A DNA stretch of 64,000 bases from CAYJDG01 sp964368875 (GTDB lineage: Bacteria; Pseudomonadota; Alphaproteobacteria; Micavibrionales; Micavibrionaceae). The position numbers and the translations under genes are program-made. Where the stretch lies: assembly GCA_964368875.1 (NCBI GenBank), contig CAYJDG010000007.1:1-64000 (forward strand), written 5' to 3'. Under the pieces are notes generated by a model. It saw nothing but the letters and a program-made list of their open reading frames with translations. It had not been told where the DNA came from and did no database searches. Positions 17,008 to 24,885 of the stretch are shown piece after piece (the stretch's first letter is position 1; every line of letters starts with the position of its first letter).

Positions 17008-18921
17008 ATGAAAAAGAGCGTTTCCTCTAAACAGATAAAGAGCTTAGATGCGCCACAGAAATGGGGTGCTTCTCTTCTTTGTATTGCTGCAATTATTTCT
17101 TTTTTATCGCATGCAAACGCGGCTCAACCTTTAGACACAAATCCAGCTTCCATACCTATGCTGGAAATATCAGGAACTGGAGCTGCCCCACAATCCAGCG
17201 TAATTCTCTCTCTCTCATCAAAGCAAAATATCTCAGCACGCACATCTGAGGATGGAAATTTCACTTTCGAAAAGATCCCTTACGATTTCGAAACTCCGCT
17301 GAGTATGAACTTTACCATTCCACAGATAGATCAAAAAAAGCGGGCTTTGCCTTCAAATACTTTTACATTAAGCCTGCGCCCAGACGCATTTTCTGTGCGT
17401 ATCGAAGGAAAATCTAGCAAAGCCGCCAGCATCGCTTTAGGTGCGTCAGGCAATGGCTCTGCAGTTGCCGTGGCCAATGCTGAAGGGCAATACCGACTCG
17501 CGTCAAATCTTTATGAGACGATTAAACCTTCCCAAGCCAGTATTGTGGCAAGCATCATAAACGTGAGCGAAGAATGTTGCCCACGCGCCATAGTCCCGCA
17601 TGCGCCGATTACAGTTTCATTAAGAGGCTCTTCTTATTCTCCTAGAACAACGGCCATCAACCCAAATCAAAATCTCTCTCGCTCAGTTCAACCAACCCAG
17701 CAACCCGGCATCCCGGTTTTAAAGGCCCCACCTATTTCTCAACCTGAGGAGCAGCCGCCCGAACCACTTAAGGATGATCCTGCCGCACCCATACCAAAAC
17801 CTTTGTTCACTCCCTTTGGGCGCACAGGTGAATTCAGCTATGGAGAAAGTACGCGTGTCGTTCAGATTGAGTCTACAATCAGCGCAGGTGGATCAATCGA
17901 TAGCACTTGGGTAGAAGGCCTTCGTAAGATCTCAACTCAGCTCAAAGCCACGATCATGCTTGAAGCGGTGATGATCGGCGGGTTCATAGATGCGCAGAGT
18001 CATTTGAGCGCGCAACTGGCGCTACAGAGGCTTGCGGCTGAGGCAGTCAATGACTACACGCCAAGCGAGGCACTTTGCCGTTTCGGTAGCCTGAGCAAGG
18101 GCCTTGCCTCATCTGAGGGGCGCAGCCAAGTAACCAAGCGTGCCTTAAATGAAGCACTCGGTGATCGCGAGACGATGCGTCGCATGACAGCCTATGGCAT
18201 GAGCCCTGGCGCTGGTGATTTTGCTCGGGTTAGACAATTCCGCAGTATCTATTGTGATACTTATGATGAAAGTAACGCTTTAGCCACTTTCTGTGAGACG
18301 ACAGCCAGCAGCGCAAACTTTAATAAAGACGTCGATTTCACCCGCCTGCTTGATGTGCCCCTCACCTTGCCCGTTAACTTTGTAACGACTCCTACGGCGG
18401 CACAACTACGCGGTAACGCAGATGTGATGGCCTACGCCAACAATCTATTTGCCGGTGAGGCTTTTAGGGGATTTCGTAGTGATGATTTCAAAAAACAAGG
18501 CGTGATGGACGACGATGTGCAGAACTACCGTTCCGTTGTTGCCGCGCGTAGCTTGGTACGGAATAGCTTCACCAGCTTTGTTGGCATGAAAGCAGAAGGG
18601 ACGACTGGCTCGGCCACGTATATGCAAGCAATAGCCAACGGACTTGGTCTATCCGCTACAGATGTAACCCGTCTTGTTGGTAGCAACCCGAGCTATTTTG
18701 CTCAAATGGAAATGCTAACCAAAAAAATATATCAGGATCCCAAATTTTTTGTAAATCTGTACGAAAAGCCAGCGAACGTGGAACGCCAGCGCGCCGCAAT
18801 GAAAGGCGTATCCTTGCAGCAGCAGGCAGATTTACTTGATGTATTAAAGCGCCGCGAAATGTTGCTGTCTGTTCTACTTGAGTTACGTCTCAAGAACCTG
18901 AGCGAAGAGAGTGCTGATTAA
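17008..18921 (+). CDS. Large member 4 of the four-paralogue operon, with N-terminal beta-domain extension
   Basis: This 637-residue protein starts directly at the stop of member 3 (TAAATG). A signal peptide ending near HANAA is followed by about 200 residues that look like two beta-sandwich modules of the Ig-like or carboxypeptidase-regulatory kind (ISGTGAAPQSSVILSLSS...TSEDGNFTFEKIP and RIEGKSSKAASIALG...AEGQYRLAS). Then come a Pro-rich linker (about residues 225-270) and the family domain (MIGGFIDAQSHLSAQLALQ, YTPSEALCRFGSLSKGLASS, NPSYFAQMEMLTKKIYQDP, EKPANVERQRAAM). The CC pairs of the shorter members are replaced by this extension. It may anchor or present the domain beyond the outer membrane (inference). 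Confidence 0.75.
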   Translation: MKKSVSSKQIKSLDAPQKWGASLLCIAAIISFLSHANAAQPLDTNPASIPMLEISGTGAAPQSSVILSLSSKQNISARTSEDGNFTFEKIPYDFETPLSMNFTIPQIDQKKRALPSNTFTLSLRPDAFSVRIEGKSSKAASIALGASGNGSAVAVANAEGQYRLASNLYETIKPSQASIVASIINVSEECCPRAIVPHAPITVSLRGSSYSPRTTAINPNQNLSRSVQPTQQPGIPVLKAPPISQPEEQPPEPLKDDPAAPIPKPLFTPFGRTGEFSYGESTRVVQIESTISAGGSIDSTWVEGLRKISTQLKATIMLEAVMIGGFIDAQSHLSAQLALQRLAAEAVNDYTPSEALCRFGSLSKGLASSEGRSQVTKRALNEALGDRETMRRMTAYGMSPGAGDFARVRQFRSIYCDTYDESNALATFCETTASSANFNKDVDFTRLLDVPLTLPVNFVTTPTAAQLRGNADVMAYANNLFAGEAFRGFRSDDFKKQGVMDDDVQNYRSVVAARSLVRNSFTSFVGMKAEGTTGSATYMQAIANGLGLSATDVTRLVGSNPSYFAQMEMLTKKIYQDPKFFVNLYEKPANVERQRAAMKGVSLQQQADLLDVLKRREMLLSVLLELRLKNLSEESAD

Positions 18922-18925
18922 AATA

Positions 18926-18951
18926 GAGCGCCCGGCATGAACCGGGCGCTC
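18926..18951. terminator. Hairpin between convergent operons
   Basis: GAGCGCCCGG and CCGGGCGCTC form a perfect 10-bp GC-rich stem with the loop CATGAA, 5 bases after the stop of the fourth paralogue and 24 bases before the stop of the convergent TcpQ-like gene. T runs are short on both sides, so strength is uncertain, but the position suits a bidirectional terminator. Confidence 0.6.
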
Positions 18952-18975
18952 GTTAACATCAAAATCCTCAAACGG

Positions 18976-20151
18976 TTAGTTTACCATCAATACGGATGGT
19001 CCAGTTGGCAGGTTAGGATAAAGTCTGCCGCGCGGACGAGGTGTCTCGCGAGAGTAGAGAGCGAGAAGAGACTCTACCGCATCATCAAACTTACCATTGA
19101 AAACAAATGCGTGCTCAACCGGATAGTCATATGGACTCATCCATTCAATTTCTGCGCCTGCCGAAGAACTCCATTTTTCAAGAGTTTCACGAAGTGTACG
19201 ACCCGGCTCAGCTTCCCACCGACGGCTGCTCTGAATATCCACAACTGGTGCCACTTTATCGGTAGGAGCGGCCACTGTGGCTACCGGAACTTCATCTGCA
19301 GCCTGCAGCTCTGTTGCTTCGGCTACCTGAGCCTCTGTTTGAATATTGGTTGGAGCTCCTGAAGCTTCTGGTGCGGATGCAGACCCAGGCACGTAGGCGG
19401 TTCTAGGTACTGGTAAGTCGTCAGAGGTCTCTTTTGCCGGGGCTTGAGCAGGTTCTTCTACTTTGTCGGCAACAGGCGCTGCCATAGCTTGCTCTGCTTC
19501 CACGGACTTTTCTGCAGGAGCGTCTGCGGTAGGCGTGCCGGAGCGCTGAACACTAATAACATTGCCGACAATCACGACCTGTAGGCCACTTTCTGCCAGC
19601 ATATCGCTTAGTACATGCGGCCAGGGTTTACCGCCCTGCCACGAGACTTTCTGTCCTGCAGAAACCCCCTGTTCAAACCGATATGCATACTGAGCGGGGG
19701 CAATTTGGCGCAAGGCAATCGCCAACGGTAGATCCTTACCGAACCCCTGCACAGGGCTCATATCAAGATCTGATGAAGCTGTAGGTTGTGAAGGCTTGGC
19801 TACAGGCTCTGGCTGAACAACAGTTTTCTCAGCTGGCTTGGAGACGATAGCCGCAGACTCGCTCGCTTGCGACTCAGGAACTGGCAGATCGTTGCTTTGC
19901 AGGGGCATGGCTTCGCTTACAGGAACAACAGGAGCTGCCGCATCGGGATCGGGGGTCAGGGGACCTGTAGTTTCCTCAGGAACCACTGGCGCGGCCTCTG
20001 CAGGCATTATGGCCGGGGCAGCTACTTGTGCAGGTGGAGGAGTCCATTCAAACCCGGCCTGAGCCGGCGCAGGAAGGGTAAATAGGCCCAGCAATGCAGC
20101 GCCTGCGACTGAAACAGTCAACCCTTTCATCTTTTTGGAAACGGTATTCAT
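18976..20151 (-). CDS. Secreted protein with TcpQ/pilus-assembly-type domains, in the dotDCB-icmT operon
   Basis: The 391-residue protein starts at ATG 20151, with AGAGGG 6 bases upstream; the longer frame has no support. The signal peptide is followed by a Pro/Ala-rich stretch. Two related small domains then follow: one with LPLAIALRQIAPAQYAY...WPHVLSDMLAESGLQVVIVGNVISV, and a C-terminal one with WEAEPGRTLRETLEKWSSSAGAEIEW...FNGKFDDAVESLLALY. The second matches the TcpQ C-terminal pattern, related to secretin N-domains. DotD and DotH have similar folds, so this is a plausible extra outer-membrane ring component. It is the last gene of the dotD-dotC-dotB-icmT run. Confidence 0.7.
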   Translation of the reverse strand: MNTVSKKMKGLTVSVAGAALLGLFTLPAPAQAGFEWTPPPAQVAAPAIMPAEAAPVVPEETTGPLTPDPDAAAPVVPVSEAMPLQSNDLPVPESQASESAAIVSKPAEKTVVQPEPVAKPSQPTASSDLDMSPVQGFGKDLPLAIALRQIAPAQYAYRFEQGVSAGQKVSWQGGKPWPHVLSDMLAESGLQVVIVGNVISVQRSGTPTADAPAEKSVEAEQAMAAPVADKVEEPAQAPAKETSDDLPVPRTAYVPGSASAPEASGAPTNIQTEAQVAEATELQAADEVPVATVAAPTDKVAPVVDIQSSRRWEAEPGRTLRETLEKWSSSAGAEIEWMSPYDYPVEHAFVFNGKFDDAVESLLALYSRETPRPRGRLYPNLPTGPSVLMVN

Positions 20152-20272
20152 GGAACCCTCTTTTAAGAAATATGATGACGTATATTGGGGAGAAAAATAA
20201 TCTGCCTTACGACAAAACACAAGACGGTTTAGCCTTACACTACAGTGTTGTCCCGTTAACTTTCTGATTAAT

Positions 20273-20572
20273 TTAGCCGTAATCCTTGAGGCGGCGATAC
20301 TTGAAGGAAATGAGGGCCGGGCGTTTATCACCGAACATGAAGTGCCTAGTTGACCTGAGGGCAGCATCAAAGGTTAGGCCCCGTTTTTCCAGAAACCAAA
20401 AGCCTGCCAAAACAAGCACTAGAAATACAATGGTTATGGTCCGGAAATAGAAAAGCAAAAATATAAATGGAATAGCTGCTTTGGCATCAAAATTGAAAAA
20501 TCTCACCGGCCGCATTGTATTGCGCCAGTGCCAGTTAACCTGCTCTTGAAGATCTCCAACTTTATTGGCCAT
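20273..20572 (-). CDS. icmT: IcmT/DotK-region small membrane protein IcmT
   Basis: The 99-residue protein has the IcmT pattern: NWHWRNTMRPVRFFNFDAKAA near the N-terminus, a membrane segment (IPFIFLLFYFRTITIVFLVLVLAGFWF), then LEKRGLTFDAALRSTRHFMFG and a basic tail. Legionella IcmT has 86 residues with HWRDS and a DARAA element at the same places. IcmT is an inner-membrane Dot/Icm component linked in Legionella to pore formation and exit from the host. It lies 51 bases downstream of dotB, on the same strand, and ahead of the TcpQ-like gene. Confidence 0.82.
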   Translation of the reverse strand: MANKVGDLQEQVNWHWRNTMRPVRFFNFDAKAAIPFIFLLFYFRTITIVFLVLVLAGFWFLEKRGLTFDAALRSTRHFMFGDKRPALISFKYRRLKDYG

Positions 20573-20623
20573 TTTTTTATCTTACTTCAAAACCGCCAGA
20601 AATTAGTTAATAGCAGAAAATTA

Positions 20624-21784
20624 TTAATGTCCTGCGCCGCCACCTGTCAGCAAAAGATAGTGTCTCTTTTCAATCAAACCCTTATCAAAGATAAGTAAGG
20701 CAGATTTGGCCATAGTCTGGCCATAAAAAGGAATCATCCTTTGAATCTCGTTTGTCCAGTTCTCAAAATCCATATCTAGAAGTTTTTCACGGACCTCGTC
20801 GGGGAAGACCATCCATTCACGCACACCCATCCTGCCGCCATTTTTCTTAGGCACGAGCGCTTGAGTAACAATCATACGCAAGGTTTCCATCAAAGCATAT
20901 GCGCGCTCAGAACGCTCAGTTCGCTCGAATGTTGAAACCATACGACGGATGGTTGCAGCAACACCGGTCGTGTGGGTCGTTGTATAGACAGCGTGACCCG
21001 TTTGTGCAGCTTCAATAGCCGCCGAGATGGTTTCCTTATCTCGTGCCTCACCCACCAGAATAATATTTGGTTTGCGACGTAGCGCATTACGCACCCCATC
21101 AGCAAAACTTGGCAAGTGGCGGTGAATTTCAGTCTGCGCCACGAGTGACCGGGGCGAATTAATGGAGTCGTAGGTGAATTCGATCGGAGCTTCATAGGTC
21201 AGCATTTTACCGCATCCAACTGGTCGCTCCATAAGCATGCGATTGCCTGCAGCGAGCAGAGTTGTTTTACCAGACCCTGTCGGCCCGGTGATTACGACCA
21301 TGCCCTGACGCGGCGCCCACGCATCAATAATAGCTTTCTCGACGTTCAGATCTTCCATGCGCGGTGGTTCTGAAGGCAGAACGCGCATTGTGATTTGAGC
21401 GGCATCACGTCCCTTTGACAGGATGGCGGTAATATTCACACGGAAGCGGACCCGACTATAGCGGTCAGGACGAATTTCGTAGGAAATATCCATGTCGCTT
21501 CCCGATGCCAGACGAGCGGTGGCATCAGGACCGTAAATCCGATTGAGAAAGACCGACATATCAGCAGCATCAAGAACCCGGTAAGTGCCCGGATAAAGAG
21601 TGCCATGAACGTCCGTATAAGCAGTTCTGTCTGTCTGAATGGAAATATCAGATGTGCCTTTTTTTACACACCAGAGAAGAAATGGGTCGACATGCTCCTC
21701 GACGAACCGGTTGGGTTCGTCAGGCCAGGTCTGGACGAGAGATTGGTCGCCCTTGACAAGGCTTACCGGCTTGCGGGCCGCCAT
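20624..21784 (-). CDS. dotB: DotB, VirB11/PilT-type secretion ATPase
   Basis: The 386-residue protein matches DotB (377 in Legionella). Walker A is GPTGSGKT at residues 167-174; the Walker B region is NIILVGEARDKETISAAIEA; the Asp box and His box (AQTGHAVYTTTHTTGVAATIRRM) are present. DotB is a hexameric cytoplasmic ATPase that docks under DotO and drives export. Its start lies inside dotC (22-base overlap), implying coupled translation. It sits in the conserved order dotD-dotC-dotB. Confidence 0.95.
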   Translation of the reverse strand: MAARKPVSLVKGDQSLVQTWPDEPNRFVEEHVDPFLLWCVKKGTSDISIQTDRTAYTDVHGTLYPGTYRVLDAADMSVFLNRIYGPDATARLASGSDMDISYEIRPDRYSRVRFRVNITAILSKGRDAAQITMRVLPSEPPRMEDLNVEKAIIDAWAPRQGMVVITGPTGSGKTTLLAAGNRMLMERPVGCGKMLTYEAPIEFTYDSINSPRSLVAQTEIHRHLPSFADGVRNALRRKPNIILVGEARDKETISAAIEAAQTGHAVYTTTHTTGVAATIRRMVSTFERTERSERAYALMETLRMIVTQALVPKKNGGRMGVREWMVFPDEVREKLLDMDFENWTNEIQRMIPFYGQTMAKSALLIFDKGLIEKRHYLLLTGGGAGH

Positions 21785-22665
21785 TGATCGGATCCTGTGA
21801 TAAGTTCAGGAACCCCGGTAATCACCACGGCGCGGTCACCCACGCGCATGGTCGACGTAATCGGAGCACCGTTGTTGCCAGTATTGGACGCAACACCCGT
21901 GACACCACGGTCGAGTTGTTGTGCGAATGGTGGTGAGACCATGCCTTGAGCGAGCAGTTGACGATAGCGTACCATACCGCTGAACTCGGCGCTCAAACGG
22001 TTAAGATCCTGCTCGAATACTTCATCAGCCTGTTTCCGGCCTTCTATCCAGCCTTTTTCCGCGAGCTCTCGCCAGATTTTGCGTTCTTCTGCGTTTTTAG
22101 GGAGCAGAATCTCTGGTGGCTTCTCGACAACACCCCAGCCGCGCTCAAGATAAGCACGCCATTCGCGAGGGGCTGAAACAATTTTCGCATTCTGGTTAAT
22201 CATGTAGATTGCATCCGAGACGGCGGCAGTTTGGCCATCGCTCTCAATGAGAAGCGCGTTCAGAGATTCAGAAATAACTGGCGGCTCCAGAAGCAGACCT
22301 GAGGGTGCAGCAATTAGTAACTTGCGAAAATCATAAACTTTATCAAGGTAGCTGGCGCGCTTATCAAGATCGCGACGTATCTCAAAACTGCGCGATGCCA
22401 AGCCACCACGGGCACCATATGAAAGAGCGGCCTCTTTCACTGCTTCAAGGCGAATATCGATGGGCAGTGCCACCTTATCGTCTTTGAAATCCTGCGAAGC
22501 CTCAATCTCCTGAATCTCTACAAGAGTTGGAGGGATCGGCTCAGAAACCTCATTTACTTCATCGCCCTTATCTACTTCTGCATAAACAAGGCTAGGCATC
22601 CCAACCAATGCCAGCACGGACAGCAATATAATTCCTAGAAGATGTGTCAGCCGGATCGCACACAT
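21763..22665 (-). CDS. dotC: DotC, outer-membrane complex protein lacking an evident lipobox
   Basis: The 300-residue protein is the same size as Legionella DotC, with the conserved ALSYGARGGLASRSFEIRR, LDKVYDFRKLLI, LLEPPVISE and GRKQADEVFEQDLNRLSAEFSGMVRYR segments. DotC helps target DotH to the outer membrane. The N-terminus is a plain signal peptide (LSVLALVGMPSLVYA/EV) with no Cys at the cleavage site, whereas Legionella DotC is a lipoprotein. It lies 18 bases after dotD and overlaps dotB. Confidence 0.93.
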   Translation of the reverse strand: MCAIRLTHLLGIILLSVLALVGMPSLVYAEVDKGDEVNEVSEPIPPTLVEIQEIEASQDFKDDKVALPIDIRLEAVKEAALSYGARGGLASRSFEIRRDLDKRASYLDKVYDFRKLLIAAPSGLLLEPPVISESLNALLIESDGQTAAVSDAIYMINQNAKIVSAPREWRAYLERGWGVVEKPPEILLPKNAEERKIWRELAEKGWIEGRKQADEVFEQDLNRLSAEFSGMVRYRQLLAQGMVSPPFAQQLDRGVTGVASNTGNNGAPITSTMRVGDRAVVITGVPELITGSDQWRPASR

Positions 22666-22683
22666 AATTTAAATCCTTTTAAG

Positions 22684-23214
22684 TTACTGGCTGGCCATTG
22701 GGGTCAACATGTCGCCTGCGCCCAAGATCGAGCCATATTGCAGCTCAACGACACGACGTTCGCTATCCACATGGATATCAGCGCGTGATCCAAGCTGGAG
22801 GCCGACACTTCTCAACACTTCGATAACCGGTTTGTTTGTTACATCTATCGACACAACGATCGGGGTAGATGGCGCAGCACCTAGTGTCGCAAAGTTATAG
22901 CCGGCGCGATTTGCGAGCATTTCAGTAACTTCGCTGGCAGGGCCGATAAAGTTGACAGTTACTGCCCGGCGGAGCTCAGCTGGAGCCCCGGCAATTGGCG
23001 CAATCGTCGCCTGAGGTGTGCGTTTCTGCTCCACTGCAGCGAGCGTTTCGAGGGCCGTCGACGCGCGATCGGCAGCTTGGGCAAGCAGCACGGAAACCTT
23101 ATCAGGTGATGCAACTATTTGCGGATCTTTAACAAACAGCGGACCGTGGGTTTCACAACCGGTAAGGAGTGTGAGCGCAGCGATTATAACTGCCGGGAAA
23201 AAATGACGAACCAT
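22684..23214 (-). CDS. dotD: DotD outer-membrane lipoprotein
   Basis: The 176-residue protein has a clear lipobox (LLTGC, Cys20). Its C-terminal domain resembles secretin N-domains: VTVNFIGPASEVTEMLANRAGYNF and SIDVTNKPVIEVLRSVGLQLG, ending with DSERRVVELQY. DotD works with DotC and DotH in the outer-membrane ring. It is the first gene of the dotD-dotC-dotB-icmT-TcpQ-like run; the promoter should lie in the 156 bases at 23215-23370, but no convincing boxes were found. Confidence 0.93.
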   Translation of the reverse strand: MVRHFFPAVIIAALTLLTGCETHGPLFVKDPQIVASPDKVSVLLAQAADRASTALETLAAVEQKRTPQATIAPIAGAPAELRRAVTVNFIGPASEVTEMLANRAGYNFATLGAAPSTPIVVSIDVTNKPVIEVLRSVGLQLGSRADIHVDSERRVVELQYGSILGAGDMLTPMASQ

Positions 23215-23370
23215 CAGAAAATTACACCCTCTGTAAATCGGTGACTGTCCAATTATGACTGTCGCGTTGCATAGCCGACTCGGGACCGGACTCTGATCCT
23301 GAAGTCATAACACCCTAACCTGTTCCGGGAGGCAGAACAAGCTCTCGGGTAATAGATTTTTACAGGATTA

Positions 23371-23811
23371 TTAACGTCCCTTTACAGGTGCGGCTGGGCG
23401 ACCAGAGCTACGGATCAGGCCTTTTTTACGCATGGCCGCAACAACTCGGTTTTTATATGCATAGCCAAGCGAGGGGGTACGAGAATGGTAATATGCAATT
23501 GCCTTGGACAAAGACCCGGTTTCGTTCATGTGCTTACGCAGAAGCCAGGCGGAAACTCCCATATTTGTGCAGGCGTCGTCGCGAATCCACCTGTGAGCCG
23601 TGGCATGGGAGACCCCCCAGTATTTGGCCAAGCGGGGAACCCAGAGAGTATTAATTTGCATCGGGCCAAGGTCAAAACTGCCATTGGTGTTAGGGCCAAC
23701 CTGCTGACCAACTCTTCCACCCTCGACCTGAAGTATGCCGACCATTACGGCGGGTGGAACCGAGTAGGTTTGAGACGCCAGAATTAAACAAGCAGCCAGA
23801 ACCTTGCTCAT
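23371..23811 (-). CDS. Lytic transglycosylase (SLT family), secretion-associated
   Basis: The 146-residue protein is a bare SLT domain with the catalytic Glu in GILQVEGG (Glu30), SFDLGPMQINTLW, and the C-terminal AIAYYHSRTPSLGYAYKNRV. It should cut peptidoglycan glycan strands in the periplasm to let the secretion channel through, like VirB1 or IagB. The N-terminus is only weakly hydrophobic, so export may be atypical or the start may differ. It overlaps the stop of the gene upstream by one base (TAATG), showing tight coupling. Confidence 0.88.
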   Translation of the reverse strand: MSKVLAACLILASQTYSVPPAVMVGILQVEGGRVGQQVGPNTNGSFDLGPMQINTLWVPRLAKYWGVSHATAHRWIRDDACTNMGVSAWLLRKHMNETGSLSKAIAYYHSRTPSLGYAYKNRVVAAMRKKGLIRSSGRPAAPVKGR

Positions 23812-24821
23812 TATGTCGCGGTCTTCTTAGCAAAAAATGACATTGGGTTAGCCTTCTCTCCCGTGGCCGCCGCTGGCGGTGGGGCGGGTGGAGGCGGGGT
23901 GGAGGCGGTCGCAGAAGGGGCCTCAGCAGCAGCTGCTGGTGCCGTAGCAGGTTCAACGGATGGTTTGATAGCATCCCCGCCCCCGCTTGCTACGGGCACG
24001 GACTCTTCATCGTCCGGAATCATCACGTCAGCCAAAATTTCGAGCATTTCCATGCGCAGGGAGAAAGCCGCCCACAAGGTCGTCATGGCTGGCGCCAAAC
24101 CCTGACGTGCCTGTTCCTCGGTTGCCATGAGCTTAGCCATCTCGCCGAAGTGGCATTGGCTATAGATGAGCGTTGCCATGCGCAGCACGGCCAGATCAGC
24201 TTGAGAGGTTTCGCGTTCCGTTTTTAGTTTTGGAAACATACGCGCGCGCATGTCTTTTGCTTCTTCAAGAAGGCGTTCAGTCACATCTTGAATGAGCTTT
24301 TTCTCGGGCACCCCAAATGAGTAGGCCATAACTGAATTCACTGCTGGAAGCAGAGCGCTCATATACATCAGCGCAACCTGTACTTTGTCGGCAGGGTAAA
24401 AGTCCTGATCTAAGACGGCCATGCGCGCAGTCGCATCTGAAGCGGGCGCAAAATTTTCGGAATAGGTAAAGACTGCATTCATAGCCGCCATGACGCGATC
24501 AATTTCGGCATCAGTGGGTGTGCGCCCAGCAAGACGGTAGATATTTGCAACAAGTGGCGAGGCCAGCGAAGTTAGGGCGAGCCTTAAACTATCGGCCTCA
24601 TTTTCAGGAAGCTTCAAGTCAATCAGTTCGGACAGACCGATCGACATCTGCGTGGATTTAGTCAGAAGCCCTGCAACCTGCTCAGCCTCAGGGCGCATCG
24701 TCGAGGGTTGAGAGGGATCAGGCATCATCATCTGGCGAACAGAGACTTCGCTGATTGAAGCAACCAGCGGCGAGGCAAGCTTTTCGAGAACTTGCAGCAG
24801 GAACGAAGAACGCGAATCCAT
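23811..24821 (-). CDS. Unknown protein coupled to the lytic transglycosylase
   Basis: I do not recognise this 336-residue protein. It has no signal peptide or clear membrane helix. Residues 1-270 are mostly helical and contain two similar hydrophobic patches, LASPLVASISEVSV and LASPLVANIYRLAGR, suggesting an internal repeat. The last 60 residues are a Pro/Ala-rich tail ending NPMSFFAKKTAT. Its stop overlaps the transglycosylase start. Its place among dot genes hints at a cytoplasmic secretion component, for example a scaffold or chaperone, but no family link is visible. Confidence 0.6.
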   Translation of the reverse strand: MDSRSSFLLQVLEKLASPLVASISEVSVRQMMMPDPSQPSTMRPEAEQVAGLLTKSTQMSIGLSELIDLKLPENEADSLRLALTSLASPLVANIYRLAGRTPTDAEIDRVMAAMNAVFTYSENFAPASDATARMAVLDQDFYPADKVQVALMYMSALLPAVNSVMAYSFGVPEKKLIQDVTERLLEEAKDMRARMFPKLKTERETSQADLAVLRMATLIYSQCHFGEMAKLMATEEQARQGLAPAMTTLWAAFSLRMEMLEILADVMIPDDEESVPVASGGGDAIKPSVEPATAPAAAAEAPSATASTPPPPAPPPAAATGEKANPMSFFAKKTAT

Positions 24822-24885
24822 AAAGTCGTTTACTCAATTACCCTGTTAGTCAGAAGTGACGCGCCATCTTGGCGTAAATTCCGCC

